Below, piece by piece: positions 1 through 7,429 of a stretch of 14,821 nucleotides of DNA. Position 1 is the first letter of the stretch. Each line of letters begins with the position of its first letter. A program made the position numbers and the translations under genes. The stretch comes from Spirochaetaceae bacterium (lineage in GTDB: Bacteria > Spirochaetota > Spirochaetia > UBA9216). The stretch covers positions 1 through 14,821 of the forward strand of contig JAQQAK010000077.1 in the NCBI GenBank assembly GCA_028527945.1. Reading direction: 5' to 3'. The notes under the pieces are model-generated. The model ran no database searches. It was not told the DNA's origin and was given only the letters and a program-made list of their open reading frames with translations.

Positions 1-336
1 AAGAACAGTTTCCCATCCTGTTTCAACAACAGGAGCTACTACTATATAGTCAACGTCTTGCTGAATAAAGTTTCTAATAGCTTTAATCTGATTTTCCTGC
101 TTCTGCTGTGCGTCGTCAAAAATTAGTTTGTATCCGTTCTCCGGAACAAAAGTACTTTTAAAAGATTCAGTATTAGCTGTTCGCCAGTCTGATTCAGCTC
201 CTACCTGAGCATAACCTACTGTGATAAGGCTTGCGCCTTCAGACTCAGCTTCAGGTTCTTGCTGTCCTCCGGCAAAAAGTCCTCCGGTTACAAGAACCAG
301 AATTGCCAGGGCTGAGATAAGAATTCTTTTTTTCAT
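1..336 (-). CDS. YtfQ-like sugar ABC transporter substrate-binding protein (5' part, runs off left edge)
   Basis: The first 112 codons are present, starting at ATG 336-334 behind an AGGAGG ribosome binding site (341-346, 4-nt spacing). The N-terminus has a Lys-rich start, a hydrophobic core and an LFA-GG site, which reads as a signal peptidase I signal with no lipobox Cys, so the mature protein is probably soluble in the periplasm. The segments VGYAQVGAESDWR, QQKQENQIKAIR and APVVETGW match the start of the E. coli galactofuranose-binding protein YtfQ (family 4/CUT2 binding proteins). It aligns with one residue of indel to the anchored homologue encoded at 3658-4665, so the window holds two paralogues. 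It follows the sensor kinase/regulator operon after 256 bp on the same strand and is the likely regulated transport protein; ATPase and permease genes would be expected beyond base 1. The ligand is inferred, not shown. Confidence 0.9.
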   Translation of the reverse strand, partial: MKKRILISALAILVLVTGGLFAGGQQEPEAESEGASLITVGYAQVGAESDWRTANTESFKSTFVPENGYKLIFDDAQQKQENQIKAIRNFIQQDVDYIVVAPVVETGWETVL

Positions 337-592
337 GTTTCCTCCTAAATACCTACTATTAAGTGTAGGCTCCTTTTCTAAATTTGAAGTCTTTATAAAT
401 CCAAAGTCTATTCAGGTTTATTTTCTCCAAAAACTTTTAAATATTTTAGCTTGCCGGATTTCTGAAGTACATGAGCTTTTTTATCGAGTTTTGTATGAAT
501 TTTAACGAGCTAACTACAAATGTTGGAAAATTTATTAATTTTGTTATGATTTTTTACTATGAGATTACTTCTCTATGTAAGAGATTCAGTAT
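337..592 (-). promoter_or_regulatory. Intergenic region carrying the presumed promoter of the YtfQ-like gene
   Basis: This is a 256-bp AT-rich gap between the response-regulator gene and the YtfQ-like gene, both on the minus strand. It is the natural place for binding by the REC-AraC regulator. On the minus strand there is a TATAAA box (392-397) without a good -35, as is common for AraC-activated promoters. An imperfect dyad (CCTAC...TTAA...GTAGG, 352-369, 14 of 18 positions symmetric) lies just upstream of the AGGAGG site and could be an operator or a leader hairpin. I saw no convincing terminator after the regulator gene and no clear pair of direct repeats, so the regulator site itself is not located. 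Confidence 0.35.
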
Positions 593-2197
593 TTACTGAC
601 CAAGTGAGGTTACCGTCTCTTTTTTTGTTGAATTATTCTGTCTGTATTCACTAGGAGAGCAGCCTGTTGTTTTCTTGAAAATAAAACTGAAATAATGAGG
701 GTCGCTGTATCCTGTCTCAAATGTGATATCTGAACATTTCATTTTACTGTTAGTCAAAAGTTGTTTTGCGTGTTTTATTCTTACTGATGTCAAATATTCT
801 ATGAAAGTTATTCCAACTTCCTGAGAAAAAACTGTGCTGAAATGATTAGGACTTGTGTTGACAAATGAGGCTACAGAATTCAGAGAGATATCCTGACTCA
901 TGAAATTTTCTTTTATATATTTTTTAGCTTTTATTATTTGCGAATTGTGTTTTGAGCCAATATTGGCATCTCTGAATAATATCCATTCTTTAAGCAATAA
1001 TTTTGTTTGTTCCATAGCGTTTGTTTTTTCATTTACAATACCTTTTTTAAGACTTTCAAGCTCCGGAATCAGTTTTATTGGTTCTTCATTTAATTCTGTT
1101 ATTAAGTCTGAAACAGACTTTGAAAATTCTTTTAACATGACTTTATCATAATTAGAGCTTCTGTCTAAGCTGTATGAAGATCCGAAATTTTCTTTTATCA
1201 AATTATCTATATTATTTTCTTCAATATAACGTAATTTTGTTGTTAGTGGAGCTTCATTCTCTAACTTTTGTACTACTTCCTGATTCCATTTCAGATCTGT
1301 AGCTCCAATAATTATTTTCTTGCCAGTTAATCTTGTATATTTTATTGCCTTGTCTGCTTCTGAGTAAGAATTAACAATTTCTCTTACATAATTTACTGTA
1401 GACCCAATGCCTATGGCTGTTGAATAGTTTGTGTTTCTTTGTAATTCAAATTTAATAGCCTGAGCAATGGAGTAAAGCATGTCATTTTCAGAATCCTGAT
1501 GAATATTCTTGATAAGTAGAATATGTTTTTCCATTCCAAGGGCAAAAGATATTACATCTTCCCTGTTTGATACTATCGAAGCAATTATTTGTCTTGAAAT
1601 TCCAGGCTGAGAGTAATTCCCTTCACAAATTGAGAGGTCTATAACCATTACAGCGTAGCCGCCTGGAAGCAGATCTATTCCCATACCGCCAGCGGCTTCT
1701 ATTGCTGATACTGTATCAATTTGTCCTGTAATAAGTTTTCCCAGCCATTTTTCTTTCATTACATCTTCTGTGGATTGAATCTGTTTTTTTAGAACTTCCA
1801 TGCTGGTGAGTTGTTTTTTTTCTTTTTCAATCCGTATTGAGACCTTATTCAAAGCCTCAAGCATTTCGCTTGATGTAACGGGTTTTAATAAATACTCTTC
1901 AACATTTATTGAGATAGCCTCTTTGGCGTAATCAAATTCATCATGCCCTGAAAGAATTATTATTTTAATCCATGGCTGCTCTTTTTTTATTATTCTTGCC
2001 AATTCAAGCCCATTCATAAAGGGCATTTTTATATCTGTGATTAGAATATCAGGTTTTATATCTTTTAATGAATGAAGAGCCAGTTCTCCATCCGGAGCTT
2101 CTCCGGCTAATGTGTATGGGGTATTATCCCATGGTATGCAGTTTCTAATCCCTTCACGGGTTACGATTTCATCGTCTACAAGAAATACACTATACAT
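593..2197 (-). CDS. YesN-type response regulator (REC + AraC DNA-binding domain)
   Basis: This 534-residue protein is a cytoplasmic transcription regulator. Residues 1-120 form a receiver domain with the acidic pair D8/D9 (FLVDDE), phospho-acceptor D55 (LITDIKMP), S83 (LSGHDEF) and K105 (LLKPV), so all phosphorylation residues are intact. The middle (about 125-410) is the long low-conservation linker typical of YesN regulators. The last 110 residues are an AraC-type double helix-turn-helix (ISLNSVASFVNTSPNHFS, then DITFETGYSDPHYFSFIFKK and the end GCSPSEYR). Its start overlaps the end of the kinase gene by 8 nt, with a GGAG site inside that gene, which indicates translational coupling. It is expected to be phosphorylated by the kinase encoded at 2190-3656 and to activate a sugar uptake operon, most simply the downstream YtfQ-like gene. 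Confidence 0.95.
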   Translation of the reverse strand: MYSVFLVDDEIVTREGIRNCIPWDNTPYTLAGEAPDGELALHSLKDIKPDILITDIKMPFMNGLELARIIKKEQPWIKIIILSGHDEFDYAKEAISINVEEYLLKPVTSSEMLEALNKVSIRIEKEKKQLTSMEVLKKQIQSTEDVMKEKWLGKLITGQIDTVSAIEAAGGMGIDLLPGGYAVMVIDLSICEGNYSQPGISRQIIASIVSNREDVISFALGMEKHILLIKNIHQDSENDMLYSIAQAIKFELQRNTNYSTAIGIGSTVNYVREIVNSYSEADKAIKYTRLTGKKIIIGATDLKWNQEVVQKLENEAPLTTKLRYIEENNIDNLIKENFGSSYSLDRSSNYDKVMLKEFSKSVSDLITELNEEPIKLIPELESLKKGIVNEKTNAMEQTKLLLKEWILFRDANIGSKHNSQIIKAKKYIKENFMSQDISLNSVASFVNTSPNHFSTVFSQEVGITFIEYLTSVRIKHAKQLLTNSKMKCSDITFETGYSDPHYFSFIFKKTTGCSPSEYRQNNSTKKETVTSLGQ

Positions 2198-3656
2198 TGA
2201 TAATCTCCGGAACCTTAAAAAATACTGATGTGCCTTCCATATATGTACTTTTTATATTGAGTTTTACTTCAGAGTTATAATAGAGAGTGAGTCGTTTATT
2301 GACATTGTATAATCCATAAACGTCGTTCTTTTCAGAAGAATCCAGGTTGCCATTAATTTGTTTTTTTATGTCTTTCAATCTTTCAGGTTTTATTCCAATA
2401 CCATTATCTTTAACTTCAAAACATAAAAATCCATTTTCCTGCCAACCAGAAACAGAAAGTTTTCCTTTTCCTCTTTTATTTTTTATTCCATGATAAAGAG
2501 CGTTTTCTACAAGCGGCTGTAATAAAAGTTTTAGCATTGTTTTATCAATAATGCCTGGTTCACAATCTATTTTGTAGTCCAAAATATCCCTGTATCTAAC
2601 TTTCTGAATGAGAAGATAATTTTCTATATGTTCAAATTCATTTTTTACAAGGATCCAGTCTTGCCCCCGACTCAATGTTGTACGGAATAAACTTGAGAGG
2701 CTTCTTGTTACAGATATTACCTCTGAATTCTGATTCCCTTCAGCAAGCCAGACTATGGTGTCTAAGGTATTATATAAAAAATGAGGTGTTATTTGTGCTT
2801 GCAGTGCTTTCATTTCAGACTTTTGCAGATTCTTTTGTTCTTGAATATTGGTATCTATTAATTCCTTTATTTTGACTGCCATGATATTCAAATTCTCAGT
2901 CAGGTTATTTAATTCTTCAACATTTGGAAGTTCTGCCCGGGCTTCAAGGTTTCCTTCTGCTATTTGGCTTGATAGATTTACAAGTTCATTTATTGGTTTG
3001 TTAATACTTAAGGTTACAGTTCTCTGTGTAGAAAACGAGAAAAGCATTGCTATTATAACAATGATAATTTCCAGTAAAGATAGTGATACCGCAACCTTTT
3101 TTATGTTTTCGTTTGTTTTTGCCGCAGATTCTATTTCTAAAACAATAAAGTCTTGCAATATGTCTGAAATCAAGGCCGATACACCTCTTATTTCATCAAG
3201 GATTTGTTCATTTTCAACGACAAGAAAATTGTTTTGTATTTGAAGACCTAATCTATCTACATACTGTGTCAGGGTATTTACAGCTCTGCCTGCGACTTCC
3301 AACATTTGCTGGTTTTCTGTTACCTCAGTATTATAAAGGATGTCATCAAGTCGTGCTCTTATGTCGTCTATGATTTCATACTGTCTGCCTTCTGAAAAGG
3401 TTTTATTGCCGGCAACAATATCCCATATTTCGTTTGATACATCTTTTTTTACGATCTGATTAAGTCTGTTTGTTTTATTTACATTTGTTATTATTTTGTT
3501 GTAACGAACAATTTGAAGCCATGAGAAAGATATACTTATGACAGGAGCTGTTATTAATAATGCAATGATTATTATATAAGAACCCTGAAGAGTTTGTTTG
3601 ATACTTGTTGATTTTTCTTTGGTATTTGCAACCTTATTGGATGTCTTTTTTATCAT
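2190..3656 (-). CDS. LytS/YesM-type sensor histidine kinase
   Basis: This 488-residue inner-membrane kinase has two transmembrane segments (about 27-49 and 188-208). They flank a mostly helical outside domain of about 135 residues. A HAMP linker follows (about 210-265), then a His_kinase domain of the YesM/LytS family with phospho-acceptor H292 in QITPHFLYNTLD. The ATPase domain has an N box (LLLQPLVENALYHG, N385), a G1 box (DNGIGI, 417-422) and a G2-like YGLYNVNKRL. The outside domain has no recognisable sugar-binding fold, which fits a kinase that senses ligand through a separate binding protein. That partner is probably the anchored protein encoded immediately upstream (stop and start separated by 1 nt). 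Its own stop TAG (2192-2190) lies inside the start of the regulator gene. The organisation resembles the XylFII-LytS-YesN system of Clostridium beijerinckii. Confidence 0.95.
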   Translation of the reverse strand: MIKKTSNKVANTKEKSTSIKQTLQGSYIIIIALLITAPVISISFSWLQIVRYNKIITNVNKTNRLNQIVKKDVSNEIWDIVAGNKTFSEGRQYEIIDDIRARLDDILYNTEVTENQQMLEVAGRAVNTLTQYVDRLGLQIQNNFLVVENEQILDEIRGVSALISDILQDFIVLEIESAAKTNENIKKVAVSLSLLEIIIVIIAMLFSFSTQRTVTLSINKPINELVNLSSQIAEGNLEARAELPNVEELNNLTENLNIMAVKIKELIDTNIQEQKNLQKSEMKALQAQITPHFLYNTLDTIVWLAEGNQNSEVISVTRSLSSLFRTTLSRGQDWILVKNEFEHIENYLLIQKVRYRDILDYKIDCEPGIIDKTMLKLLLQPLVENALYHGIKNKRGKGKLSVSGWQENGFLCFEVKDNGIGIKPERLKDIKKQINGNLDSSEKNDVYGLYNVNKRLTLYYNSEVKLNIKSTYMEGTSVFFKVPEIINV

Positions 3657-3657
3657 T

Positions 3658-4665
3658 TTAATATCCTCTGGGTGCTATAGAGGATAAGTCATCATATTCG
3701 GTAAAGACTTCTTCATGTACATGTTGAAATCTTGGAATGCTCTCACCATTTGCCAGCTTTTTAGATAGGGACATTATATCCGGCCCGGTATTTGGGTTGC
3801 ATTCCAGAACACAGTTTATTTCACCTTTTTTAAGAGCATCAATTGCGGCTTGCTCTGCGTCAATAGTAACAATAACAATATCTTTTCCGGGAAGCAGTCC
3901 ATGTTCATGTATTGCGTCTATAATCCCCAAAGTCATACCGTCATTGTGAGAATATATGACATCTATTTTTTTATTTTTATCCAGATATTTTGACATTATT
4001 TCATAGCCTTTTGATCTTAAAAAATCACCAGAGGTGCTGTATATTATTTTAAAATCTTGATGTCCTTCCAATCCTTGTCTAAAACCAGCCGTACGACCTT
4101 CTGCTGGAGAGGAGCCTTCTGTTCCTCTGATTTCGACAATTCGTATTGGGTTTTTCTTACTTTTGTCAGGGTAGTCTGCCTTTGAAAACTTTTTCAAAAG
4201 GAACTTTGCTGCGTTACGTCCTTCTTCTTCGCTGTCGGTTCCTATAAAACCTGCATAAAGTTTTTCTTCTGATGTTTTTATTTTTCTGTCGGTAATTAGA
4301 ACTGGAATTCCGGCGGCTCTGGCTTCTCTCAGAATATTGTCCCAGCCTGTTTCTACAATAGGCACAAATGCTATTACGTCAACCTGATAAGCTATGAATG
4401 AGCGCAGAGCCTGTATCTGGTTTTCCTGTTTTTGTTCTGCGTCTTTGAATAGAAGCTGAACTCCTGCTGATGTTGCAGCATTTTTTATTGATTCCGAGTT
4501 TCTGTTTCTCCACGCGCTTTCTGCTCCTATTTGAGAGAACCCAATAATTATTTTTTCCTCCATTATATTGTCAGGCTTTGTTTGTTCCATTTGTAAAAAT
4601 TGAAATATAATTATTCCCATTGCGATAAGTATTAGTAAGCCTGTTAAAATAAGTATTTTTTTCAT
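3658..4665 (-). CDS. Membrane-anchored YtfQ-like periplasmic binding protein, probable sugar sensor for the kinase
   Basis: This 335-residue protein has a family-4 periplasmic binding fold. It matches YtfQ at IGFSQIGAESAWR, EQKQENQIQALRSFI, PIVETGW, STSGDFLRSKGYEIM and YSHNDGMTLGIIDAI. The N-terminus (about residues 4-24) is a long hydrophobic helix after MKK, with neither an AXA cleavage site nor a lipobox Cys. I infer an uncleaved signal anchor that tethers the domain to the outer face of the inner membrane. Together with the adjacent kinase and regulator genes, this points to a sensing role rather than transport. The ribosome binding site is weak (only a GGA about 13 nt upstream of ATG 4665-4663), so translation may be low, as suits a sensor. 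Its paralogue at 1-336 has a normal cleavable signal. The exact sugar cannot be read from the sequence. Confidence 0.9.
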   Translation of the reverse strand: MKKILILTGLLILIAMGIIIFQFLQMEQTKPDNIMEEKIIIGFSQIGAESAWRNRNSESIKNAATSAGVQLLFKDAEQKQENQIQALRSFIAYQVDVIAFVPIVETGWDNILREARAAGIPVLITDRKIKTSEEKLYAGFIGTDSEEEGRNAAKFLLKKFSKADYPDKSKKNPIRIVEIRGTEGSSPAEGRTAGFRQGLEGHQDFKIIYSTSGDFLRSKGYEIMSKYLDKNKKIDVIYSHNDGMTLGIIDAIHEHGLLPGKDIVIVTIDAEQAAIDALKKGEINCVLECNPNTGPDIMSLSKKLANGESIPRFQHVHEEVFTEYDDLSSIAPRGY

Positions 4666-4688
4666 ATCTATTGGTTTCGTCCAGAAGC

Positions 4689-4700
4689 GTTAACGTTAAC
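4689..4700. promoter_or_regulatory. LacI-type operator candidate (GTTAACGTTAAC)
   Basis: This is a perfect 12-bp palindrome with the central CpG usual for LacI-family operators. It lies 2 bp past the -10 box of the minus-strand promoter and 24 bp upstream of the sensor ATG, where a bound repressor would block initiation. It shares the AACGTT core, but not the outer arms, with the operator at 4891-4916. It could be bound by the adjacent LacI protein or by another family member. Confidence 0.55.
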
Positions 4701-4702
4701 TC

Positions 4703-4732
4703 ATTTTAACCCCTGATTTCAGGTATGTGCAA
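4703..4732 (-). promoter_or_regulatory. Candidate sigma-70 promoter of the sensor-kinase-regulator operon
   Basis: Read on the minus strand, TTGCAC (4732-4727) and TAAAAT (4708-4703) are separated by 18 bp. The -10 matches 5 of 6 and the -35 only 3 of 6. The start of transcription would fall near 4696, inside the palindrome at 4689-4700. A small dyad (CCTGA/TCAGG, 4712-4723) lies in the spacer. Confidence 0.45.
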
Positions 4733-4860
4733 GGAAATAATTAACAACATTCAAAAGTTCTTGTGTAAGGGTTTTAATATTTTTTTTACATAAATTAATT
4801 TGATTTTGGCTTATGTTAAGTTTATGTTTAAAATTTATTCAATTTCAACGAAATTTTTTC

Positions 4861-4888
4861 TTGACAAATGGCCAAAGGGATTTATAAT
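4861..4888 (+). promoter_or_regulatory. Strong sigma-70 promoter of the lacI-transporter operon
   Basis: TTGACA (4861-4866) and TATAAT (4883-4888) are both exact consensus, separated by 16 bp. The predicted start is around 4895, inside the operator at 4891-4916. This placement also shows that the in-frame ATG at 4868, which lies between -35 and -10, cannot be the start of the regulator on this transcript. Confidence 0.85.
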
Positions 4889-4890
4889 AA

Positions 4891-4916
4891 TTGTTACTAC
4901 AACGTTGTAGTAACAA
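4891..4916. promoter_or_regulatory. Operator O1: perfect 26-bp palindrome, probable LacI-family autoregulatory site
   Basis: The left half TTGTTACTACAAC is followed immediately by its exact reverse complement, giving 13 + 13 symmetric bases centred on AAC|GTT. It begins 2 bp after the -10 box and covers the predicted transcription start, so a bound repressor would block the promoter. The gene just downstream encodes a LacI-family protein, which makes autoregulation the simplest reading. Confidence 0.85.
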
Positions 4917-4934
4917 ACGATAACGTTGTAGTGT
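4917..4934. promoter_or_regulatory. Operator O2: second, half-conserved site
   Basis: AACGTTGTAGT (4923-4933) repeats 11 bases of O1 (4901-4911). The right arm is kept while the left arm is not symmetric. The centres of O1 and O2 are 22 bp apart, close to two helical turns, so two repressor dimers could sit on the same DNA face. Confidence 0.55.
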
Positions 4935-4943
4935 TGGACTTTT

Positions 4944-4951
4944 GGGGGGGG
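4944..4951 (+). promoter_or_regulatory. G8 homopolymer acting as ribosome binding site of the LacI gene
   Basis: Eight consecutive G residues end 3 nt before ATG 4955-4957 and are the only purine-rich Shine-Dalgarno candidate there. G runs can pair with the CCUCC of 16S rRNA through one G-U pair. The tract supports the start at 4955 and, as a homopolymer, could change length by slippage. Confidence 0.6.
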
Positions 4952-4954
4952 CAG

Positions 4955-5968
4955 ATGGTCACATTGAAGGATATTGCTGAGAAATGCAATGTTTCTTTAT
5001 CTACGGTAAGCAAAGCATTAAATGGTAGTTCTGAGATTGGTGCCAGGACTATTGAAAGAGTTAATGCTGTTGCAGAAGAAATGGGATACCATCCAAATTC
5101 TGCTGCCCGCGCCTTAAAAACTAACAGATCCTATAACATCGGTGTTATTTTTGAGGATAAAACAGAGAGTGGTCTTCAGCACCAGTATTTTGCTGCAATA
5201 TTTGACAGTTTAAAGGTTGAGGCTGAATCACTGGGATATGATATTACCTTTATAAGCAGCAAACTTGGAGGTAAGGATAATTATCTGCGTCATACCAAAT
5301 ATAGAGGTTGTGACGGAATAGCTATCGTAGTTGCAGACTATTCAAGAGACGATATAAAAATGCTTCTTGAAAGTAATGTTCCTGTGACAACACTGGATAA
5401 TGTTGTTGCCGGAAGTACTGCTGTTATGAGTGATAATACAAACGGTATGAAGATACTTGCCGGTCATATTATTTCAAAAGGGCATAAGCGAATTGCATAC
5501 ATACATGGTGAAAAAACCGATGTTACAATGAGGCGTCTTGATTCCTTTTATTCAACTTGTGCGGCACATAATATTGAAATACCTGAAAATTATATAATTG
5601 AAGCGGTTTATCATGACCCAGCATTAACAGAAGATGCTACAAGAAAGCTTCTTGCTCTGGATGAACCGCCTACTTGTATTTTGTATCCTGATGATTTTGC
5701 TATTCTTGGAGGAATAAAGGTTGTTCAGGAAAAGCAGCTTGAAATAGGAAAAGATATAAGTATTGCCGGTTATGATGGCATTTTGTTGTCGTCGCTTCTG
5801 CATCCTTCTATAACAACATATAAGCAGGATGGAGAACGACTTGGAAAACAGCTGGCATTTCAACTTATAAAAGAAATCGAACATCCGGGAGGATTTGCTC
5901 CGGAAGAGATTTATGTTCCGGGATATTTTGTTCCTGGAGAATCAGTTAGTGATCTAACCCAAAATTAG
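4955..5968 (+). CDS. LacI-family transcriptional regulator of the adjacent sugar transporter
   Basis: I place the start at ATG 4955, giving 337 residues, the usual LacI-family length. An upstream in-frame ATG at 4868 would add 29 residues encoded by the promoter and operators. The N-terminal helix-turn-helix is textbook (VTLKDIAEKCNVSLSTVSKA, then a hinge helix at NSAARALKTNRS). The rest is a periplasmic-binding-protein-like effector domain (IGVIFED near residue 62, IAGYDGILLSSLLHPSITTY near the C-terminus). It is the first gene of an operon with a CUT1 transporter, 36 nt from the binding-protein gene. It is therefore expected to repress that operon and itself through the palindromes at 4891-4934, with the imported sugar or a metabolite as inducer. 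It may also act on the divergent operon through 4689-4700. Effector identity is unknown. Confidence 0.95.
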   Translation: MVTLKDIAEKCNVSLSTVSKALNGSSEIGARTIERVNAVAEEMGYHPNSAARALKTNRSYNIGVIFEDKTESGLQHQYFAAIFDSLKVEAESLGYDITFISSKLGGKDNYLRHTKYRGCDGIAIVVADYSRDDIKMLLESNVPVTTLDNVVAGSTAVMSDNTNGMKILAGHIISKGHKRIAYIHGEKTDVTMRRLDSFYSTCAAHNIEIPENYIIEAVYHDPALTEDATRKLLALDEPPTCILYPDDFAILGGIKVVQEKQLEIGKDISIAGYDGILLSSLLHPSITTYKQDGERLGKQLAFQLIKEIEHPGGFAPEEIYVPGYFVPGESVSDLTQN

Positions 5969-6004
5969 GGTTTTAAAAAAAGATACAATAATAGGAGGAA
6001 GCGT

Positions 6005-7354
6005 ATGAAAAAGGTTCTTATCGTTGGTTTGTCCCTGTTCTTGGTTGTAGCAGGTGTTTTTGCCAATGGAAGCCAGGAATCCGCTACTACTGAACAGGGT
6101 GCTGAAGTTACACAGGGTTCTGTTCTCAACATTTACTGCTGGAATGAAGAGTTCCAGGTTCGTTTTAACAAATACTTTGCAGAGAAGGGACTCGTTCCTG
6201 ATGGTGTAACAGTAAACTGGATAGTTACACCTAACGAAGGTAACGCATACCAGAATAAGCTTGATGAAGCTTTGCTTCAGCAGGAAAACGCAGCAGCAAA
6301 TGATAAAGTTGATATCTTTCTTGTAGAAGCAGACTATGCTCTCAAGTATGTAGATACACCTTATACACTTGATGTAAATAATGTTATTGGTCTAACAGAC
6401 GCAGATTTGTCTAAGCAGTACCAGTACACAAAAGACATCATGACCGATTCAAATGGTGTTCTTAAAGGTGTTTCATGGCAGGCTTGTCCTGGTGGTTTCA
6501 TCTACAGAAGATCAATTGTCAAAGATGTTCTTGGAACAGATGATCCAGAAGCAGTACAGGCTGCTCTTTCTGACTGGGATAAATTTGATGCTGTTGCTGC
6601 AGACGCAAAAGCTAAAGGATATTTCATGTTAAGTGGTTATGATGATGCTTTTAGAGTATTCTCTGACAACATGACATCTCCTTGGGTTGAAGGAAACAAA
6701 ATTAACATTGATCCTTCAATTGAAAGATGGATTGACCAGACTAAACTTTATACTGATAGCGCTTATAATAACAAAGCTAACCTTTGGTCAGCTGAAAGTT
6801 ATCAGGGCGCAACTAAAGACGGTACAGTTTTAGGATATTTTGGACCAGCATGGTTTATTGACTACTGTCTTGCTCCTGCAACTTTAGATGATCCAGATGC
6901 TCCACAAGAGCTTGGAAATGGAAGCTACGGAGACTGGGCATTCTGTAAAGGTCCTCAGGGATTTAGCTGGGGTGGTACATGGATTTGTGGTGCTGAAGGC
7001 AGCGATAACATAGAACTTATTAAGCAGGTTATGTTAACTCTTACTTGTGATGTAGATACTCTTGTTGGAATCGTTAATGATTACAATGATTTCACAAATA
7101 ATGTTGAAGCAATGACTCAGATCGCTAACAGCGATTACAGCAGTGCTTTCCTTGGTGGTCAGAATCACATTTCTGCATTCCTTGATTCAGCAACAAGTAT
7201 TGATAGAAGCAATATGAGTCCATATGATCAGGGTATGACTGAAAAACTTCAGACCGCTTTTAGTGATTACTTCAATGGTACAATAACAAAAGATGAAGCT
7301 TGGGATAACTTCTATACATCAGTATTGGAACTTTATCCTAACTTAACAAGATAA
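6005..7354 (+). CDS. CUT1-type sugar ABC transporter substrate-binding protein
   Basis: This 449-residue extracytoplasmic protein belongs to the MalE-like family 1 binding proteins. It opens with a signal peptide (MKKVLIVGLSLFLVVAGVFA, predicted cleavage after A20) and a Ser/Gln/Glu-rich linker; no lipobox Cys is present. The mature start (LNIYCWNEEF) and later segments such as YFGPAWFID and GPQGFSWGGTW are typical of oligosaccharide or polyol binders. An AGGAGG site (5993-5998) with 6-nt spacing is the best ribosome binding site of this operon, and codon use looks more biased than in its neighbours. Both suggest high expression, as expected for the binding protein. It lies between the LacI gene and the two permease genes, with a terminator hairpin behind it. 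The substrate cannot be named. Confidence 0.93.
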   Translation: MKKVLIVGLSLFLVVAGVFANGSQESATTEQGAEVTQGSVLNIYCWNEEFQVRFNKYFAEKGLVPDGVTVNWIVTPNEGNAYQNKLDEALLQQENAAANDKVDIFLVEADYALKYVDTPYTLDVNNVIGLTDADLSKQYQYTKDIMTDSNGVLKGVSWQACPGGFIYRRSIVKDVLGTDDPEAVQAALSDWDKFDAVAADAKAKGYFMLSGYDDAFRVFSDNMTSPWVEGNKINIDPSIERWIDQTKLYTDSAYNNKANLWSAESYQGATKDGTVLGYFGPAWFIDYCLAPATLDDPDAPQELGNGSYGDWAFCKGPQGFSWGGTWICGAEGSDNIELIKQVMLTLTCDVDTLVGIVNDYNDFTNNVEAMTQIANSDYSSAFLGGQNHISAFLDSATSIDRSNMSPYDQGMTEKLQTAFSDYFNGTITKDEAWDNFYTSVLELYPNLTR

Positions 7355-7367
7355 TTCTTATCTTAAG

Positions 7368-7393
7368 AAGGCGGGTTATTTACCCGCCTTTTT
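7368..7393 (+). terminator. Intrinsic terminator or attenuating hairpin between binding protein and permeases
   Basis: A 9-bp perfect stem (AAGGCGGGT / ACCCGCCTT) with a 5-nt loop runs into a T5 tract. It starts 14 nt after the binding-protein stop. The next gene starts only 37 nt after the hairpin, on the same strand, and no separate promoter is obvious. Partial termination or protection of the mRNA 3' end would give more binding protein than permease. Confidence 0.85.
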
Positions 7394-7429
7394 CTATAAC
7401 TTCGTTAAATAGATTTGTGAGAGGACTAT

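Noticed and set aside
221..505. Plus-strand ORF opposite the YtfQ-like gene and its promoter region
   Set aside because: It is antisense to a well-supported coding region, has no ribosome binding site and has no recognisable protein features. The same applies to plus-strand frames at 900-1151, 2675-3243 and 3737-3949 and to minus-strand frames inside lacI, pheS, pheT and the receiver gene.
587..598. Inverted repeat CAGTATTTACTG at the stop codon of the response-regulator gene, as a terminator
   Set aside because: The centre leaves only a 2-nt loop, the stem is AT-rich and no T run follows on the minus strand.
4868..4954. N-terminal extension of the LacI-family gene from ATG 4868
   Set aside because: The 29 extra codons cover the spacer and -10 of a near-perfect promoter and two operators. 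They lack family similarity, and ATG 4955 has its own G-rich ribosome binding site and starts the standard helix-turn-helix.
5956..5975. Hairpin AACCC/GGGTT with a short T run at the end of the LacI gene
   Set aside because: The stem is only 5 bp, the stop codon falls in the loop and the T4 tail is short; the next gene follows in 36 nt with a strong ribosome binding site, so read-through is likely.
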